From positions 1 to 33,034 of the forward strand of contig JAPLUO010000224.1 of assembly GCA_026397595.1 (NCBI GenBank): a stretch of 33,034 nt of DNA. Reading direction: 5' to 3'. Made by a program: the position numbers and the translations under genes. Below are positions 24,326-32,076 of the stretch, piece by piece; positions within the stretch are counted from its first letter, which is position 1, and each line of letters starts with the position of its first letter. The notes below the pieces were generated by a model that saw nothing but the letters and a program-made list of their open reading frames with translations, made no database searches and was not told the origin of the DNA. This stretch comes from Caldifarciminota bacterium (GTDB lineage Bacteria; Hydrothermota; Tepidihabitantia; Tepidihabitantales; Tepidihabitantaceae).

Positions 24326-26089
24326 ATGCTACGCTCAGGTGTGAGGACAATTCCGTTTCTCGCCGGCCTGCTCTCGATAGTCGCCATCGCCACGGCCAGG
24401 AACGAACCGTTTACCTTCGCCGTGCTCGGCGACCGGGCCGGTGACGCCCAGCCCGAGGTCTTCCATCAGATACTCGCGGAAATCGCCCTCTTCAACCCGG
24501 ATTTCATCATTTGTACGGGTAACTTGATCCAGGGCTACGCCGCCGACGCGGCGGCAACCAACGCTCAGTGGGATACGATTACGGGACAACTCAGGTCCAC
24601 CGGCATCCCTTACTTCGTCGCTCCCGGCAATCATGATATCTGGAACCCCGCGAGCGAGTCGGTTTTCACGAAACGTGTTGGCCGCCCGGCGCACACGTTC
24701 AAACGCGGCAACTCGATTTTCATCTTCCTCGACAACAGCCGCTGGCCCGTGGACGAGTCTCTGCCGCTGACCGAGCAGCGCTGGCTGGACAAGGAGCTGA
24801 CCCAGACCCGGAAGTACCGCCACGCCTTTGTTCTGATGCACCGGCCCTACTGGCGCTACGCGCTGGACCGGGGCCGGACGGAACTGCTGCACGGGAAGTT
24901 CAAGGCCTCGGGCATTGACTACGTCTTCACCGGTAGTGACCGCTTCTACTGCTCGCATACCTGGGACAGCATCCATTACTTCCAAGTCGGCCCTTCGGGC
25001 AGCCGGACCATGGCCGGTGACGACCCCGGTGCCGGCGAGTTTCAGAACTACCTGCTCTGCCGGGTCAGCGGTGACACGGTGAGGGTTATCGCTCGGGAGC
25101 CGGGGCGGGATGAACCGCTGCCTGTTGACACCGTGACCTACGAGTCGATCCGCGCGCTGGAAACGGCAAAGAAACAGGCAGTAGCGCTCGGCGCCGTGCC
25201 CGTGCCTTACGCAGGCCCGGTTGCCGCTTCGCTGCCGCTGACTGTAAGAAACGTCACCGCCATGGCAATGACCGACAAGCTGTCATGGTCTGACAGCCTG
25301 ACCGCCTGGCGCATCGCACCGCGCGAGATTACCTTCAGCATCAGTCCGCAGGGGCACATCGCTCAAGCGTTCGAGTTCAACCTTACGAACCTCAACAGTC
25401 TCTACCCGCTGCCCGTCTTCTCCGCGCCGTATGAGTACGCGCCGGGCAGGAAGACCGCAATCAGCCGCAGCCTGCCGATTCGACGCGAAGCCGCGCTGAT
25501 TCGCGCCACAACACAACCCGTGCTGGATGGCCGGCTGACTGATGGCTGCTGGAAGGCCGAACCGACTCTGCGTACTTTCGGCGGCAGGAGCGGCGGTGTC
25601 TCCGCAGTCGAGCCGACAGCGGTGTGGGTTGCGCGCGACGACACCCTGCTCTACATCGCTGCCCGCTGCACCGACTCCCGGTCGGCCGAGCTCAAGACTG
25701 ATGCCACCGCCCGCGACGGCAAAGTTTCTGAAGACGACAACCTGGATCTGCTGCTCTCCTTCAACGCGGTGCCCGGGGCCGACACCGCGACCTACTACCA
25801 GGTCGTGGTCAACAGCAGCGGGACGATAGCGGACCGGATCTGTCGTCTTGCCGATGGCGACAGCCTTGAAGACGACTCGTGGAACGGTAGCTGGCAGGTG
25901 GCGGCGGGGAAAGGCGCGGACTATTGGGCAGTGGAGATGTCATGCCCCCTGTCCGACTTCGGCAACGTCGGCCCATCGTGGGGCGTCAACGCCAGCCGGT
26001 TCCAGTCACGGACAAAGGACGTCGCGGTCTGGCAGGTTCCGTTTGAGCACAACCCGGCCGGCTTCGGCTTGCTCAAGCCCACAAAGTAG
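24326..26089 (+). CDS. Metallophosphoesterase-fold exported protein with degenerate metal site and CBM9-like domain
   Basis: This 587-residue protein has a signal peptide (about 1-24), a calcineurin-like phosphoesterase fold (28-260), a linker, and a C-terminal CBM9-like domain (about 395-587; VLDGRLTDGCWKAEP near its start). Ligands expected of the family are only partly kept. Motif I reads GDRAG with no His, motif II reads TGNLIQG where GDL is usual, GNHD is intact at 101-104, H172 is present, and the final GHXH motif reads GSDR at 203-206. It may be a non-catalytic binding protein or use an altered metal centre. The ATG at 24326 is the longest reasonable start. A GTG at 24341 is also possible. 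Confidence 0.85.
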   Translation: MLRSGVRTIPFLAGLLSIVAIATARNEPFTFAVLGDRAGDAQPEVFHQILAEIALFNPDFIICTGNLIQGYAADAAATNAQWDTITGQLRSTGIPYFVAPGNHDIWNPASESVFTKRVGRPAHTFKRGNSIFIFLDNSRWPVDESLPLTEQRWLDKELTQTRKYRHAFVLMHRPYWRYALDRGRTELLHGKFKASGIDYVFTGSDRFYCSHTWDSIHYFQVGPSGSRTMAGDDPGAGEFQNYLLCRVSGDTVRVIAREPGRDEPLPVDTVTYESIRALETAKKQAVALGAVPVPYAGPVAASLPLTVRNVTAMAMTDKLSWSDSLTAWRIAPREITFSISPQGHIAQAFEFNLTNLNSLYPLPVFSAPYEYAPGRKTAISRSLPIRREAALIRATTQPVLDGRLTDGCWKAEPTLRTFGGRSGGVSAVEPTAVWVARDDTLLYIAARCTDSRSAELKTDATARDGKVSEDDNLDLLLSFNAVPGADTATYYQVVVNSSGTIADRICRLADGDSLEDDSWNGSWQVAAGKGADYWAVEMSCPLSDFGNVGPSWGVNASRFQSRTKDVAVWQVPFEHNPAGFGLLKPTK

Positions 26090-26120
26090 GAACCCACAAC
26101 TCCGTCCGGGCCGCGCCGGT

Positions 26121-26141
26121 GCTTGCGGCTTGAGGCTTGCA
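26121..26141. repeat. Heptamer array between convergent genes (GCTTGCG type, 3 units)
   Basis: Three 7-bp units, GCTTGCG, GCTTGAG and GCTTGCA, lie in the 74-base gap between the phosphoesterase-fold gene and pyrC. Confidence 0.7.
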
Positions 26142-26163
26142 GTTTCCTGGAACAGAAAGGGAA

Positions 26164-27453
26164 CTAGAACCGGAATAGACGGTCGCCGAACAGGACAGCG
26201 GCAACCCGGCCGTGCATGGTCCGGCCGAGGAACGGAGAGTTACGGGACAGCGACAGCACCCGGTCCGGGGCATACGTCCACTCCGCCTTCAGGTCGAGTA
26301 CGACAAGTTCGGCTTCAGAGCCGGCGGTGACCGTACCGTCAGGCAGGTTAAGAATCCGGCGGGGCGCGGTCGCCAGCCGGGAGATGTAGTCAGCCAGTGA
26401 CAGGGTTTTTCCGAGAACCAGTTGCTCGTAGCCGAGGCTGAACGCGGTCTCGAAGCCGATGATGCCCGGCGGTGCGGCGTCGAACTCGGCCTCCTTCTCG
26501 CCCTTCAGGTGCGGCGCGTGGTCGGTGGCAATCGCGTCAATCGTGCCGTCGGCCAGCCCGGCAATCACCGCCTGCCGGTCAGCCTCAGTCCGCAGCGGCG
26601 GGTTTACCTTGTAGTTGGCGTCAAAACCGGCGAGCCCGTCCTCGGTCAAAGTGAAATAGTGTGGGCAGGTCTCGGCCGTGACCTGCACCCCGCGTCCCTT
26701 TGCCCAGCGGACAAGGTCAACCGTCGCCCTTGCCGAAACGTGGGCGATGTGGAGACGCGAGCCGGAGAACTCGGCCAGCAGGATGTCGCGCGCCGCCTGC
26801 GCGGACTCCGCCACGTCCGGCGCCGACTTCAGGCCGAGCTTCGTCGACACCCGGCCTTCGTTGGCGACACCTTCGACCAGTTCCTTCACCTCGCAGTGCG
26901 ATATGACCGGCACGTCAAAGGCCTTGCAGTATTCCAGGACCCGGCGCATCACCTGTGCGTCCGCAATTGCCGAGCCGTCGTCCGAGAACGCGACCGCGCC
27001 GGCTGAGACCATCGCCCCGATCTCCGCCAGCTCCCTGCCCTGCCTGCCCTTGGTGCAGCACCCGACCGGGTGGACGCGTGCGCAGTTCGCGTCTTCCGCC
27101 CGGCGAAGCTCAAACCTGACCTGCGCTTCGGTGTCAATCGGTGGGTCGGTATTGGGCATCGGGCAGACGCGCGTGAATCCGCCGGCCAGCGCCGCCGCGG
27201 TGCCTGTGGCAATTGTCTCCTCGTCCTCACGTCCGGGCTCGCGCAGGTGGCAGTGCATGTCGGTGAACCCCGGCGCGATGTGCTTTCCTTTGCAGTCAAT
27301 CACTTCCGCGCCCTCGGCCTCCGGTATACTGCCTTCTACCTTCTCAATCCGGCCGTCGGCAATCAGCACGTCGCCCCGCCGCACTGTCCGCGCCTGCGGG
27401 TCAATCACCGTGCCGCCCTGCAGCAGTACGCGACTCAGGATTTCCGGATTCAC
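26164..27453 (-). CDS. pyrC: Dihydroorotase
   Basis: This enzyme cyclises carbamoyl aspartate to dihydroorotate in pyrimidine synthesis. Metal-binding and catalytic motifs are visible in order: DMHCHLREPG, PMPNTDPP, FSDDGSAI, VISHCEV, HIAHVS, NPPLR and ATDHAPH. The GTG at 27453 gives 429 residues, normal for the bacterial type I class, and has GAGGG six bases upstream. An ATG at 27507 in the same frame lies inside a heptamer array and would add 18 low-complexity residues. It follows pyrB in the pyrR-pyrB-pyrC operon. Confidence 0.94.
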   Translation of the reverse strand: MNPEILSRVLLQGGTVIDPQARTVRRGDVLIADGRIEKVEGSIPEAEGAEVIDCKGKHIAPGFTDMHCHLREPGREDEETIATGTAAALAGGFTRVCPMPNTDPPIDTEAQVRFELRRAEDANCARVHPVGCCTKGRQGRELAEIGAMVSAGAVAFSDDGSAIADAQVMRRVLEYCKAFDVPVISHCEVKELVEGVANEGRVSTKLGLKSAPDVAESAQAARDILLAEFSGSRLHIAHVSARATVDLVRWAKGRGVQVTAETCPHYFTLTEDGLAGFDANYKVNPPLRTEADRQAVIAGLADGTIDAIATDHAPHLKGEKEAEFDAAPPGIIGFETAFSLGYEQLVLGKTLSLADYISRLATAPRRILNLPDGTVTAGSEAELVVLDLKAEWTYAPDRVLSLSRNSPFLGRTMHGRVAAVLFGDRLFRF

Positions 27454-27489
27454 CCTTCCGCCCTCATCCTTCATCCTTTGCCCGCCGTC

Positions 27490-27531
27490 ACTTCTGACTT
27501 CTGACATCTAGCCTCTAACATCTGACTTGGC
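27490..27531. repeat. Heptamer array upstream of pyrC (ACTTCTG type, 6 units)
   Basis: Six 7-bp units of ACTTCTG, ACATCTA or ACATCTG lie between pyrB and pyrC. On the minus strand the array creates an alternative in-frame ATG for pyrC at 27507. Confidence 0.85.
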
Positions 27532-27570
27532 CTCAATGGCCCCTGTCCGACAGTGCGTCCGCTCCGTCCT

Positions 27571-28503
27571 TCATCCTTCCGGATGCTCTCCGCCCGCCAG
27601 CAGGAACAGCACCGCCATTCTCACCGCCACGCCGTTCGTGACCTGCGGCAGTATCAGGGTCTGAGCGAAATCCGCCACGTCGAAATCCATCTCCACGCCC
27701 CAATTCACCGGCCCCGGGTGTGTGACTACGACTTCGGGCGCGAGCTTCTTCAGCCGCTCGGCAGTCAGGCCGTAGAGCGCCCGATACTCGCGCACGGTCG
27801 GGAAGCTCGACGCGGTAATCCGCTCCTGCTGGACCCGGAGCATGTTCACGACGTCTACCTCGCCGAGTATCCGGTCCAGCCGGTAGAACACCTCGCAGCC
27901 ATAGTCTTCGACAAAGGGTGGAATCATCGTCGGCGGTCCGCATACCGCGACCCTCGCTCCCAGCTTCGTGAAACAGAGCAGGTTCGAGCGGGCAACCCGG
28001 GAATGAGCGATGTCGCCGACAATCAGTATCCGCTTACCCTCAAGGTCGCCCAGCTTCTCGCGCAGGGTGAAGGCATCGAGCAGCGCCTGGGTCGGGTGTT
28101 CGTGCGCGCCATCGCCTGCGTTGACGACGAACGCCTTGACGTTCCGGGCCAGGAAATGAGGCGCGCCTGCTGCCGGGTGCCGGATGATGATACCGTCCAC
28201 GCCCATCGCCTCGATGTTCCGCGCCGTGTCGAGCAGGGTCTCGCCTTTGGAAACGGACGAGGTCGCCTTGGAGAAGCTAACGCACTGGCAGCTCAGCCGG
28301 CTGGCGGCGAGGCTAAACGATGTTGAGGTGCGGGTCGAGGCCTCGAAGAACAGGTTGACCACGGTCCGGCCGCGCAGCGCCGGCACAATCGGGATTGTCC
28401 GGTCAAGCACCTCGCGGAAGGTGCGCGCATGGTCGAGGATTGCGAGAATCTCGGAACGGTCAAGACCCTCGATGCCGAGAAGGTGCCTTGACCTCAGCGT
28501 CAT
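27571..28503 (-). CDS. pyrB: Aspartate carbamoyltransferase catalytic subunit
   Basis: This enzyme condenses carbamoyl phosphate with aspartate, the committed step of pyrimidine synthesis. It has 310 residues, normal length. The carbamoyl-phosphate loop is FFEASTRTSTSF near 52-63, the 80s-type loop SVSKGETLLDT lies near 82-92, HPTQALLD near 134-141, and HPGPVNWGVEMD near 262-273. The ATG overlaps the pyrR stop as ATGA, so translation is coupled. No pyrI-like regulatory subunit is visible in the window. Confidence 0.97.
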   Translation of the reverse strand: MTLRSRHLLGIEGLDRSEILAILDHARTFREVLDRTIPIVPALRGRTVVNLFFEASTRTSTSFSLAASRLSCQCVSFSKATSSVSKGETLLDTARNIEAMGVDGIIIRHPAAGAPHFLARNVKAFVVNAGDGAHEHPTQALLDAFTLREKLGDLEGKRILIVGDIAHSRVARSNLLCFTKLGARVAVCGPPTMIPPFVEDYGCEVFYRLDRILGEVDVVNMLRVQQERITASSFPTVREYRALYGLTAERLKKLAPEVVVTHPGPVNWGVEMDFDVADFAQTLILPQVTNGVAVRMAVLFLLAGGEHPEG

Positions 28504-29030
28504 TTCCTGGTGAGGACCACCTCGTCGCGGCCGTCGGTTTCATTGAGGAAGATATCAACCAGGTCATCGCGCCGGGTCACGACGGTCTTGCCCGTGAAGT
28601 CCGGCTGAATCGGCAACTCCCGGTGGCCGCGGTCAACCAGCACCGCCAGTTGGATTGCCCGGGGCCGGCCGAAGTCCAGCAGCGCGCTCAGGGCCGCGCG
28701 AATCGTGCGCCCGGTGAAGACCACGTCGTCGACCAGAACAAGCGTCTTGCCGCTGATGTCGAAACTTATCTCCGTGCCGCGGACAATCGGGGTCTCGGAC
28801 ACCATCTGCAGGTCATCACGGTACAACGTGATGTCAATCGCGCCGACCGGGACCTTCGTCCTGCGGCCGGAATTGAGCCGCGCGGCAATCCGCTCGGCCA
28901 GCTGCACGCCCCGGCGCTTGATGCCGACCAAGGCCAGGTCTTTCACTCCGGGATTGTGGCGGCTGATTTGCGCGGCGAGCCGGGTGACGAGAGCGCGGAT
29001 CGCCTTGGCGTCAGCCAGCCGCCGCTTCAT
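28500..29030 (-). CDS. pyrR: PyrR-type pyrimidine operon regulator / uracil phosphoribosyltransferase
   Basis: This 176-residue phosphoribosyltransferase-fold protein carries the PRPP loop LVDDVVFTGRTIRAAL near 98-113. The family binds pyr mRNA in response to UMP in Firmicutes and can also act as a uracil phosphoribosyltransferase. It heads the pyrR-pyrB-pyrC run. I found no clear PyrR-binding anti-antiterminator upstream, so an RNA-based mechanism is not shown here. The Shine-Dalgarno is weak. Confidence 0.95.
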   Translation of the reverse strand: MKRRLADAKAIRALVTRLAAQISRHNPGVKDLALVGIKRRGVQLAERIAARLNSGRRTKVPVGAIDITLYRDDLQMVSETPIVRGTEISFDISGKTLVLVDDVVFTGRTIRAALSALLDFGRPRAIQLAVLVDRGHRELPIQPDFTGKTVVTRRDDLVDIFLNETDGRDEVVLTRK

Positions 29031-29047
29031 GCCGGAGTCTTCACCCC

Positions 29048-29074
29048 TTGGCGTACTTGGCGTTCTTGGCGGTT
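29048..29074. repeat. Nonamer tandem array upstream of pyrR (TTGGCGTAC type, 3 units)
   Basis: Three 9-bp units, TTGGCGTAC, TTGGCGTTC and TTGGCGGTT, fill most of the gap between pyrR and the upstream membrane-protein gene. They resemble the array at 10487-10513. Confidence 0.7.
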
Positions 29075-29084
29075 ATTCGTCGGG

Positions 29085-29321
29085 TCATTTCACCAGCAGC
29101 CCGACCGGTATCAGGACGCAGTACCCCAGAACCAGGAGTATCGGCGCCAGCGTGATTGAACCCGATGCGAGTGTGATGAAGCCGGCGACGATGGTCGCGA
29201 GGCCGGCGCCCATGATGGCGTAGTTCTTCTTGCCCAGATTGATCATGGGCCGAAGCGGTTTCTTCGGTGCCGGCCTTGGTTTCGCCGGCTGCGGCTTGTT
29301 GGGCTTACGGTCAGGTTTCAT
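29085..29321 (-). CDS. Small two-helix membrane protein (DUF3098-like)
   Basis: This 78-residue protein has a basic, Pro/Lys-rich N-terminus (about 1-32) followed by two hydrophobic segments (about 34-54 and 57-77) around the run NYAIMGAGLATIVAGFITL. The layout resembles DUF3098 proteins of Bacteroidota-like bacteria, but the assignment is tentative and no function is known. ATG start with GAGGT upstream. Same direction as pyrR, 54 bases away, so possibly co-transcribed. Confidence 0.7.
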   Translation of the reverse strand: MKPDRKPNKPQPAKPRPAPKKPLRPMINLGKKNYAIMGAGLATIVAGFITLASGSITLAPILLVLGYCVLIPVGLLVK

Positions 29322-29476
29322 TCGGCAGTTACCTCGGCGTCCATCTTAACGTCCATTGCCCTGAAGTCAAGCAGAGGCAGCCCCGGCTCGGGCAGCCCAG
29401 GCTCGAGCGCAAGCGCAAGCCCAAGCCCGAATCCAAACCATCTGCGCAATCTGCGACTGACGCAGTTCGTGTCCGC

Positions 29477-29518
29477 ACTTCTGATTTCTGACATCTCACA
29501 TCTAGCTTCTGACATCGT
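29477..29518. repeat. Heptamer array (ACTTCTG type, 6 units) overlapping a gene end
   Basis: Six 7-bp units of the same family as 27490-27531. On the minus strand the array supplies the last codons and the TAG stop of the membrane protein gene at 29502-30023. Confidence 0.82.
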
Positions 29519-30023
29519 CTGCCTTGTCATCCAGTCTAAGCCTCTCATCCGGCGGCGGCGGGGCGAACCGTTTCTCAAGATAAGCGACAATTGTCGCAGT
29601 CTCGACCTTGTTCGTAGTTCGTAGTTCGTAGTTCGTGGTTCGTGGTTCGCAGTTCGGCGTTCGGCGTTCATCGGCTGGCAGCAGCAGGTGCACACCCCGG
29701 AAGTTGTCCAGGTAGTTCTTCCGCGAAAATGGACTGATGACGATGCCGCCCGTGGTCCGGAACCACCGGCGGAACTGCTTCCACTCATACCGCGTCGTGA
29801 ACAACCGCTTGTCAATCTCGATGCCCTTATCCGTCAGCGCGTACGTGATGGGCAGAAAGTAGGTGTTCAGCGCCAGAAACAGCACGACCACGGCCAGCAT
29901 CCCCAACACCGGCCCAAACACCACCCAACTGAACCCGACAAACGCCAGTATGAACGCCGAAGCCACGACTGTCTTCCCCGGCGTTTCCTTTGCCCGGTGT
30001 ACTGTCCAGCTCAATGGTTCCAT
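29502..30023 (-). CDS. Membrane protein with two N-terminal helices (PH-like domain possible)
   Basis: This is a 173-residue protein beginning MEPLSWTVHR, with two hydrophobic segments (about 20-52) and a soluble C-terminal part. The segment YALTDKGIEIDKRLFTTRYEWKQFRRW is like the bacterial PH-domain (YdbT/DUF304-like) pattern, but this is only a suggestion. A 63-base heptamer array inserts about 21 residues (including PRTTNYELRTTN) in frame near residues 118-138, before the final helix. An in-frame TTG nine bases upstream of the ATG is also possible. Confidence 0.72.
   Translation of the reverse strand: MEPLSWTVHRAKETPGKTVVASAFILAFVGFSWVVFGPVLGMLAVVVLFLALNTYFLPITYALTDKGIEIDKRLFTTRYEWKQFRRWFRTTGGIVISPFSRKNYLDNFRGVHLLLPADERRTPNCEPRTTNYELRTTNKVETATIVAYLEKRFAPPPPDERLRLDDKADDVRS
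29610..29672. repeat. Heptamer array inside a membrane protein gene (GTTCGTA type, 9 units)
   Basis: Nine 7-bp units run from GTTCGTA through GTTCGTG and GTTCGGC to GTTCATC. The total of 63 bases is exactly 21 codons, so the reading frame of the gene is unchanged by the array. Confidence 0.92.
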
Positions 30024-30314
30024 TGGGGACAAGACTACTTCCAGTCATGCCGCGTGTCCAGCGCAGGCCGGCCGCAAACAACAACCGGTCTCCTGTCTGG
30101 CGTGTACCGTTCTCTACCTGCTTCACCCGCTTCTGGTCCTCCTTTACCTCATTGCCTCTACCTGTACCTTGGCCTCATACCGCGCCCCGAAGCGGCTCCC
30201 TATCCTCGTCTCCGCCTGCGCGACCCGCCCGGCGGAATCGAAGAAACGCCGAACACCGAGGCACGGACGGCTAACTCTGGCCCGACCATCGTCCGCAGCG
30301 TCCTGTTCCTCGAA

Positions 30315-30344
30315 GGGGACTGTCCCCGCACGGGGACTGTCCCC
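30315..30344. repeat. Doubled GGGGACTGTCCCC palindrome (intergenic copy)
   Basis: Two perfect GGGGACTGTCCCC units are separated by GCAC. Same arrangement as the copy at 12782-12811. Confidence 0.9.
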
Positions 30345-30390
30345 AAAACCGTCCTGCTCGACATCAGCGGTCAACGGCGGAGAACGCAGC

Positions 30391-30417
30391 AGGGCCGCGC
30401 CTTTGGGGCGCGGCCCT
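30391..30417 (-). terminator. Possible terminator hairpin downstream of the hypothetical gene
   Basis: AGGGCCGCGCC, a 5-base loop, and its perfect 11-base complement, about 50 bases beyond the stop at 30467. No U-tract follows, so function as an intrinsic terminator is uncertain. Confidence 0.5.
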
Positions 30418-30433
30418 CGCTGTCAGCCGCCGG

Positions 30434-30468
30434 CCGTTAGCCGTTAGCTGTTAGCCGTAAGCTGTCTT
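30434..30468. repeat. Heptamer array at the end of a hypothetical gene (CCGTTAG type, 5 units)
   Basis: Five 7-bp units of CCGTTAG, CTGTTAG or CCGTAAG directly abut the stop codon of the gene at 30467-30838. Confidence 0.8.
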
Positions 30469-30838
30469 ACGGCGCTACGGGTGCAGCGACGTTGAACACG
30501 TCGGTCCGGAGGGCCTGCAGCACGGCCTGCGTCAGGCCTCTCGCGGTCCACTTCGTGATAAGGATCGCGGCTTCCTTCGCGTAGGACTCACCGGAGATGT
30601 CCTTTCGGGACAGTGCCCACATCTCGCGGCCGAAGTTGAGGTAGAACGGGTACTGGATGGTCGAGACTCCCGAGCCATCGCAGACCTGCTTGACCTGCAG
30701 CTCCATGGCCGTGATGAGCGGGAACACTGCGGTGACGTTCTGCAGCATGGTCGGCCGCATGTCATCCAGCGTTGCCTTGATCCGCTCGGTGTTGAACTTC
30801 GCGTTCCACTTCGCGATTCTGCGTGTTGGGTCCATCAT
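30467..30838 (-). CDS. Hypothetical protein
   Basis: I do not recognise this 123-residue protein. The ATG at 30838 (MMDPTRRIAKWNAKF) is preferred over one 33 bases upstream because AAGGAAGGG lies just before it. The sequence is mixed helical and soluble, with one Cys (VCDGSG) and no transmembrane segment. Both ends are clean: a plausible ribosome site at the start, and a heptamer array and hairpin after the stop. Confidence 0.65.
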   Translation of the reverse strand: MMDPTRRIAKWNAKFNTERIKATLDDMRPTMLQNVTAVFPLITAMELQVKQVCDGSGVSTIQYPFYLNFGREMWALSRKDISGESYAKEAAILITKWTARGLTQAVLQALRTDVFNVAAPVAP

Positions 30839-30907
30839 GAGAACCCTTCCTTTCTGCGGGTTTCCCCGCATAGTTCGGACCTTTTCGGAAATCGGGGGCA
30901 GGTTCGT

Positions 30908-30948
30908 TCACTTGATCCCTGGATCACTCGATCCCTGGACCACTCTCA
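30908..30948. repeat. Two tandem 16-bp repeats upstream of the hypothetical gene
   Basis: TTGATCCCTGGATCAC is followed by TCGATCCCTGGACCAC, then ends in CTC. They lie about 75 bases upstream of the gene at 30467-30838, where they could be operator-like, or just another tandem array. Confidence 0.55.
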
Positions 30949-30993
30949 TCTCTGCCCCTTCATATAGTTATACGCACGCCGAACCCCGATTTG

Positions 30994-31030
30994 TTAAAAA
31001 GAAAAAAGCCGCCGTGGCGTTCGGCGGCTT
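30994..31030 (-). terminator. Intrinsic terminator of the sigma-factor gene
   Basis: On the minus strand, AAGCCGCCG and its complement form a 9-bp stem (31022-31030 with 31006-31014, loop of seven), followed by TTTTTTC and further T-rich sequence to about 30994. It starts 17 bases after the stop of the gene at 31047. This is the clearest terminator in the window. Confidence 0.9.
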
Positions 31031-31046
31031 CATCCGTAAGTCCATG

Positions 31047-31796
31047 CTACGTTACTTCGGAGTCCTCCTTTCCCTGTGCGGCTGCGGCGCCGACCAGCGA
31101 GTCCGGCCCGACCGGCAGGACCGCTACGGTTGGCGCAGCGTAGTCTTCAGGGTCGGTGCTGTCCCGACCGTACCAGATGGACGCAGGCGTCGTATCCACG
31201 GCTACCGGCCTCACTCCGCGCTCCTGCAGCCGCTGCCTGAGCCCGGACAGGGCCCGCCGGCGCTTATACCGAACCTGATTGACAGTCAGCCCCGAGGCCT
31301 CGGCGCTCTCGTCGAACGTCAGGCCGCCGATGTCGTGAAGAGTGATGCTCTGCCGTTCCTCCTCCGACAGGGATTCGCTTTCCTCTCGGAGAACCCGGCT
31401 GAGCCGCTTCTCCTCGTAGACATCGGCCGGCCCGGTCGCCGTGACCGCCCAGACCTCATGCACAGCCTCGTCATACTGGACAAGCCGCGGGCCGAACCAC
31501 TCGCGCATGACCTGACTGGCCACGCTTCGTGACTGCCAGTTGAACCATGTTTGCAGAGAGGCTTTCGTAGCATCGTACTCGCCCAATCGCGGGAGTGCGT
31601 ATTCATGAGTACGGACCGCGACTTCGTCCTCGAAGTCCGGTCCGGCCCAGTAGAAATGCGAGCGGATATACGCCCGCAGCGATCTATCGACCTGCTCGTA
31701 TATTACGGCATAGTCGTTCTCATGACCATCCTGCACTCGCTGAACGGCCTCCGCAACCCCTACGTCCGTCCGTACTTCTGCCATCTTACTTCTCAT
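31047..31796 (-). CDS. Sigma-70 family (ECF-like) RNA polymerase sigma factor
   Basis: This 249-residue protein has a region 2-like segment (about 28-105; YEQVDRSLRAYIRSH, then LQTWFNWQSRSVASQVM). Region 4 carries a helix-turn-helix (EERQSITLHDIGGLTFDESA, then SGLTVNQVRYKRRRALSGLR). About 60 residues without clear similarity follow region 4. The ATG at 31796 has GGAG seven bases upstream. A longer frame reaches back to 31907 but lacks a ribosome site. No anti-sigma gene is adjacent, so regulation is not visible. A separate function, such as an orphan sigma-like regulator, remains possible. Confidence 0.82.
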   Translation of the reverse strand: MRSKMAEVRTDVGVAEAVQRVQDGHENDYAVIYEQVDRSLRAYIRSHFYWAGPDFEDEVAVRTHEYALPRLGEYDATKASLQTWFNWQSRSVASQVMREWFGPRLVQYDEAVHEVWAVTATGPADVYEEKRLSRVLREESESLSEEERQSITLHDIGGLTFDESAEASGLTVNQVRYKRRRALSGLRQRLQERGVRPVAVDTTPASIWYGRDSTDPEDYAAPTVAVLPVGPDSLVGAAAAQGKEDSEVT

Positions 31797-32004
31797 TGGA
31801 ACACTCCATTCCGGCACCGGGCACATGATGATCATCCTGCCCGGCACCGCATTAACTACAGTCAACCTTACCCAACCCAGCCCCAAAATCAAGCCCGAAA
31901 ACGACATTCCTGAATTCTCTTAAGTGATTACTGGAGTGTCATATAGAGCCTCAACCTCAACCTTTGAGCTTGTCTGAAAACTAGTCCGCATCGTATGGCT
32001 CACT

Positions 32005-32032
32005 GATGGCGTCTATATATATAGATGCCATC
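32005..32032. promoter_or_regulatory. 28-bp near-perfect palindrome upstream of the transposase
   Basis: GATGGCGTCTATAT is followed directly by ATATAGATGCCATC. The arms match at 13 of 14 positions. It lies 45 bases upstream of the transposase start, in locally AT-rich DNA. It may be an operator, part of the element end, or the palindromic target the element entered. Confidence 0.6.
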
Positions 32033-32076
32033 CTGCCTGACATTGTCAAAGTAGTTCAAGAGGAGGTGCGTGAGCC

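Larger units (their letters stand above)
30024..30466. other. Gene-free region with palindromes and a heptamer array
   Basis: I see no credible gene in these 443 bases. ORFs on both strands have low-complexity, repeat-coded sequence. The stretch holds a doubled GGGGACTGTCCCC palindrome, a strong GC-rich hairpin at 30391-30417 and a heptamer array at 30434-30468. Confidence 0.6.

Noticed and set aside
30144-30374. 76-residue minus-strand ORF in the 30024-30466 gap
   Set aside because: It is mostly repeat-coded (includes GDSPRAGTVP), with no ribosome site or domain.
29688-30440. 250-residue plus-strand ORF across the membrane protein gene and the repeat region
   Set aside because: It is antisense to a better-supported gene and its sequence is coded by heptamer and palindrome repeats.
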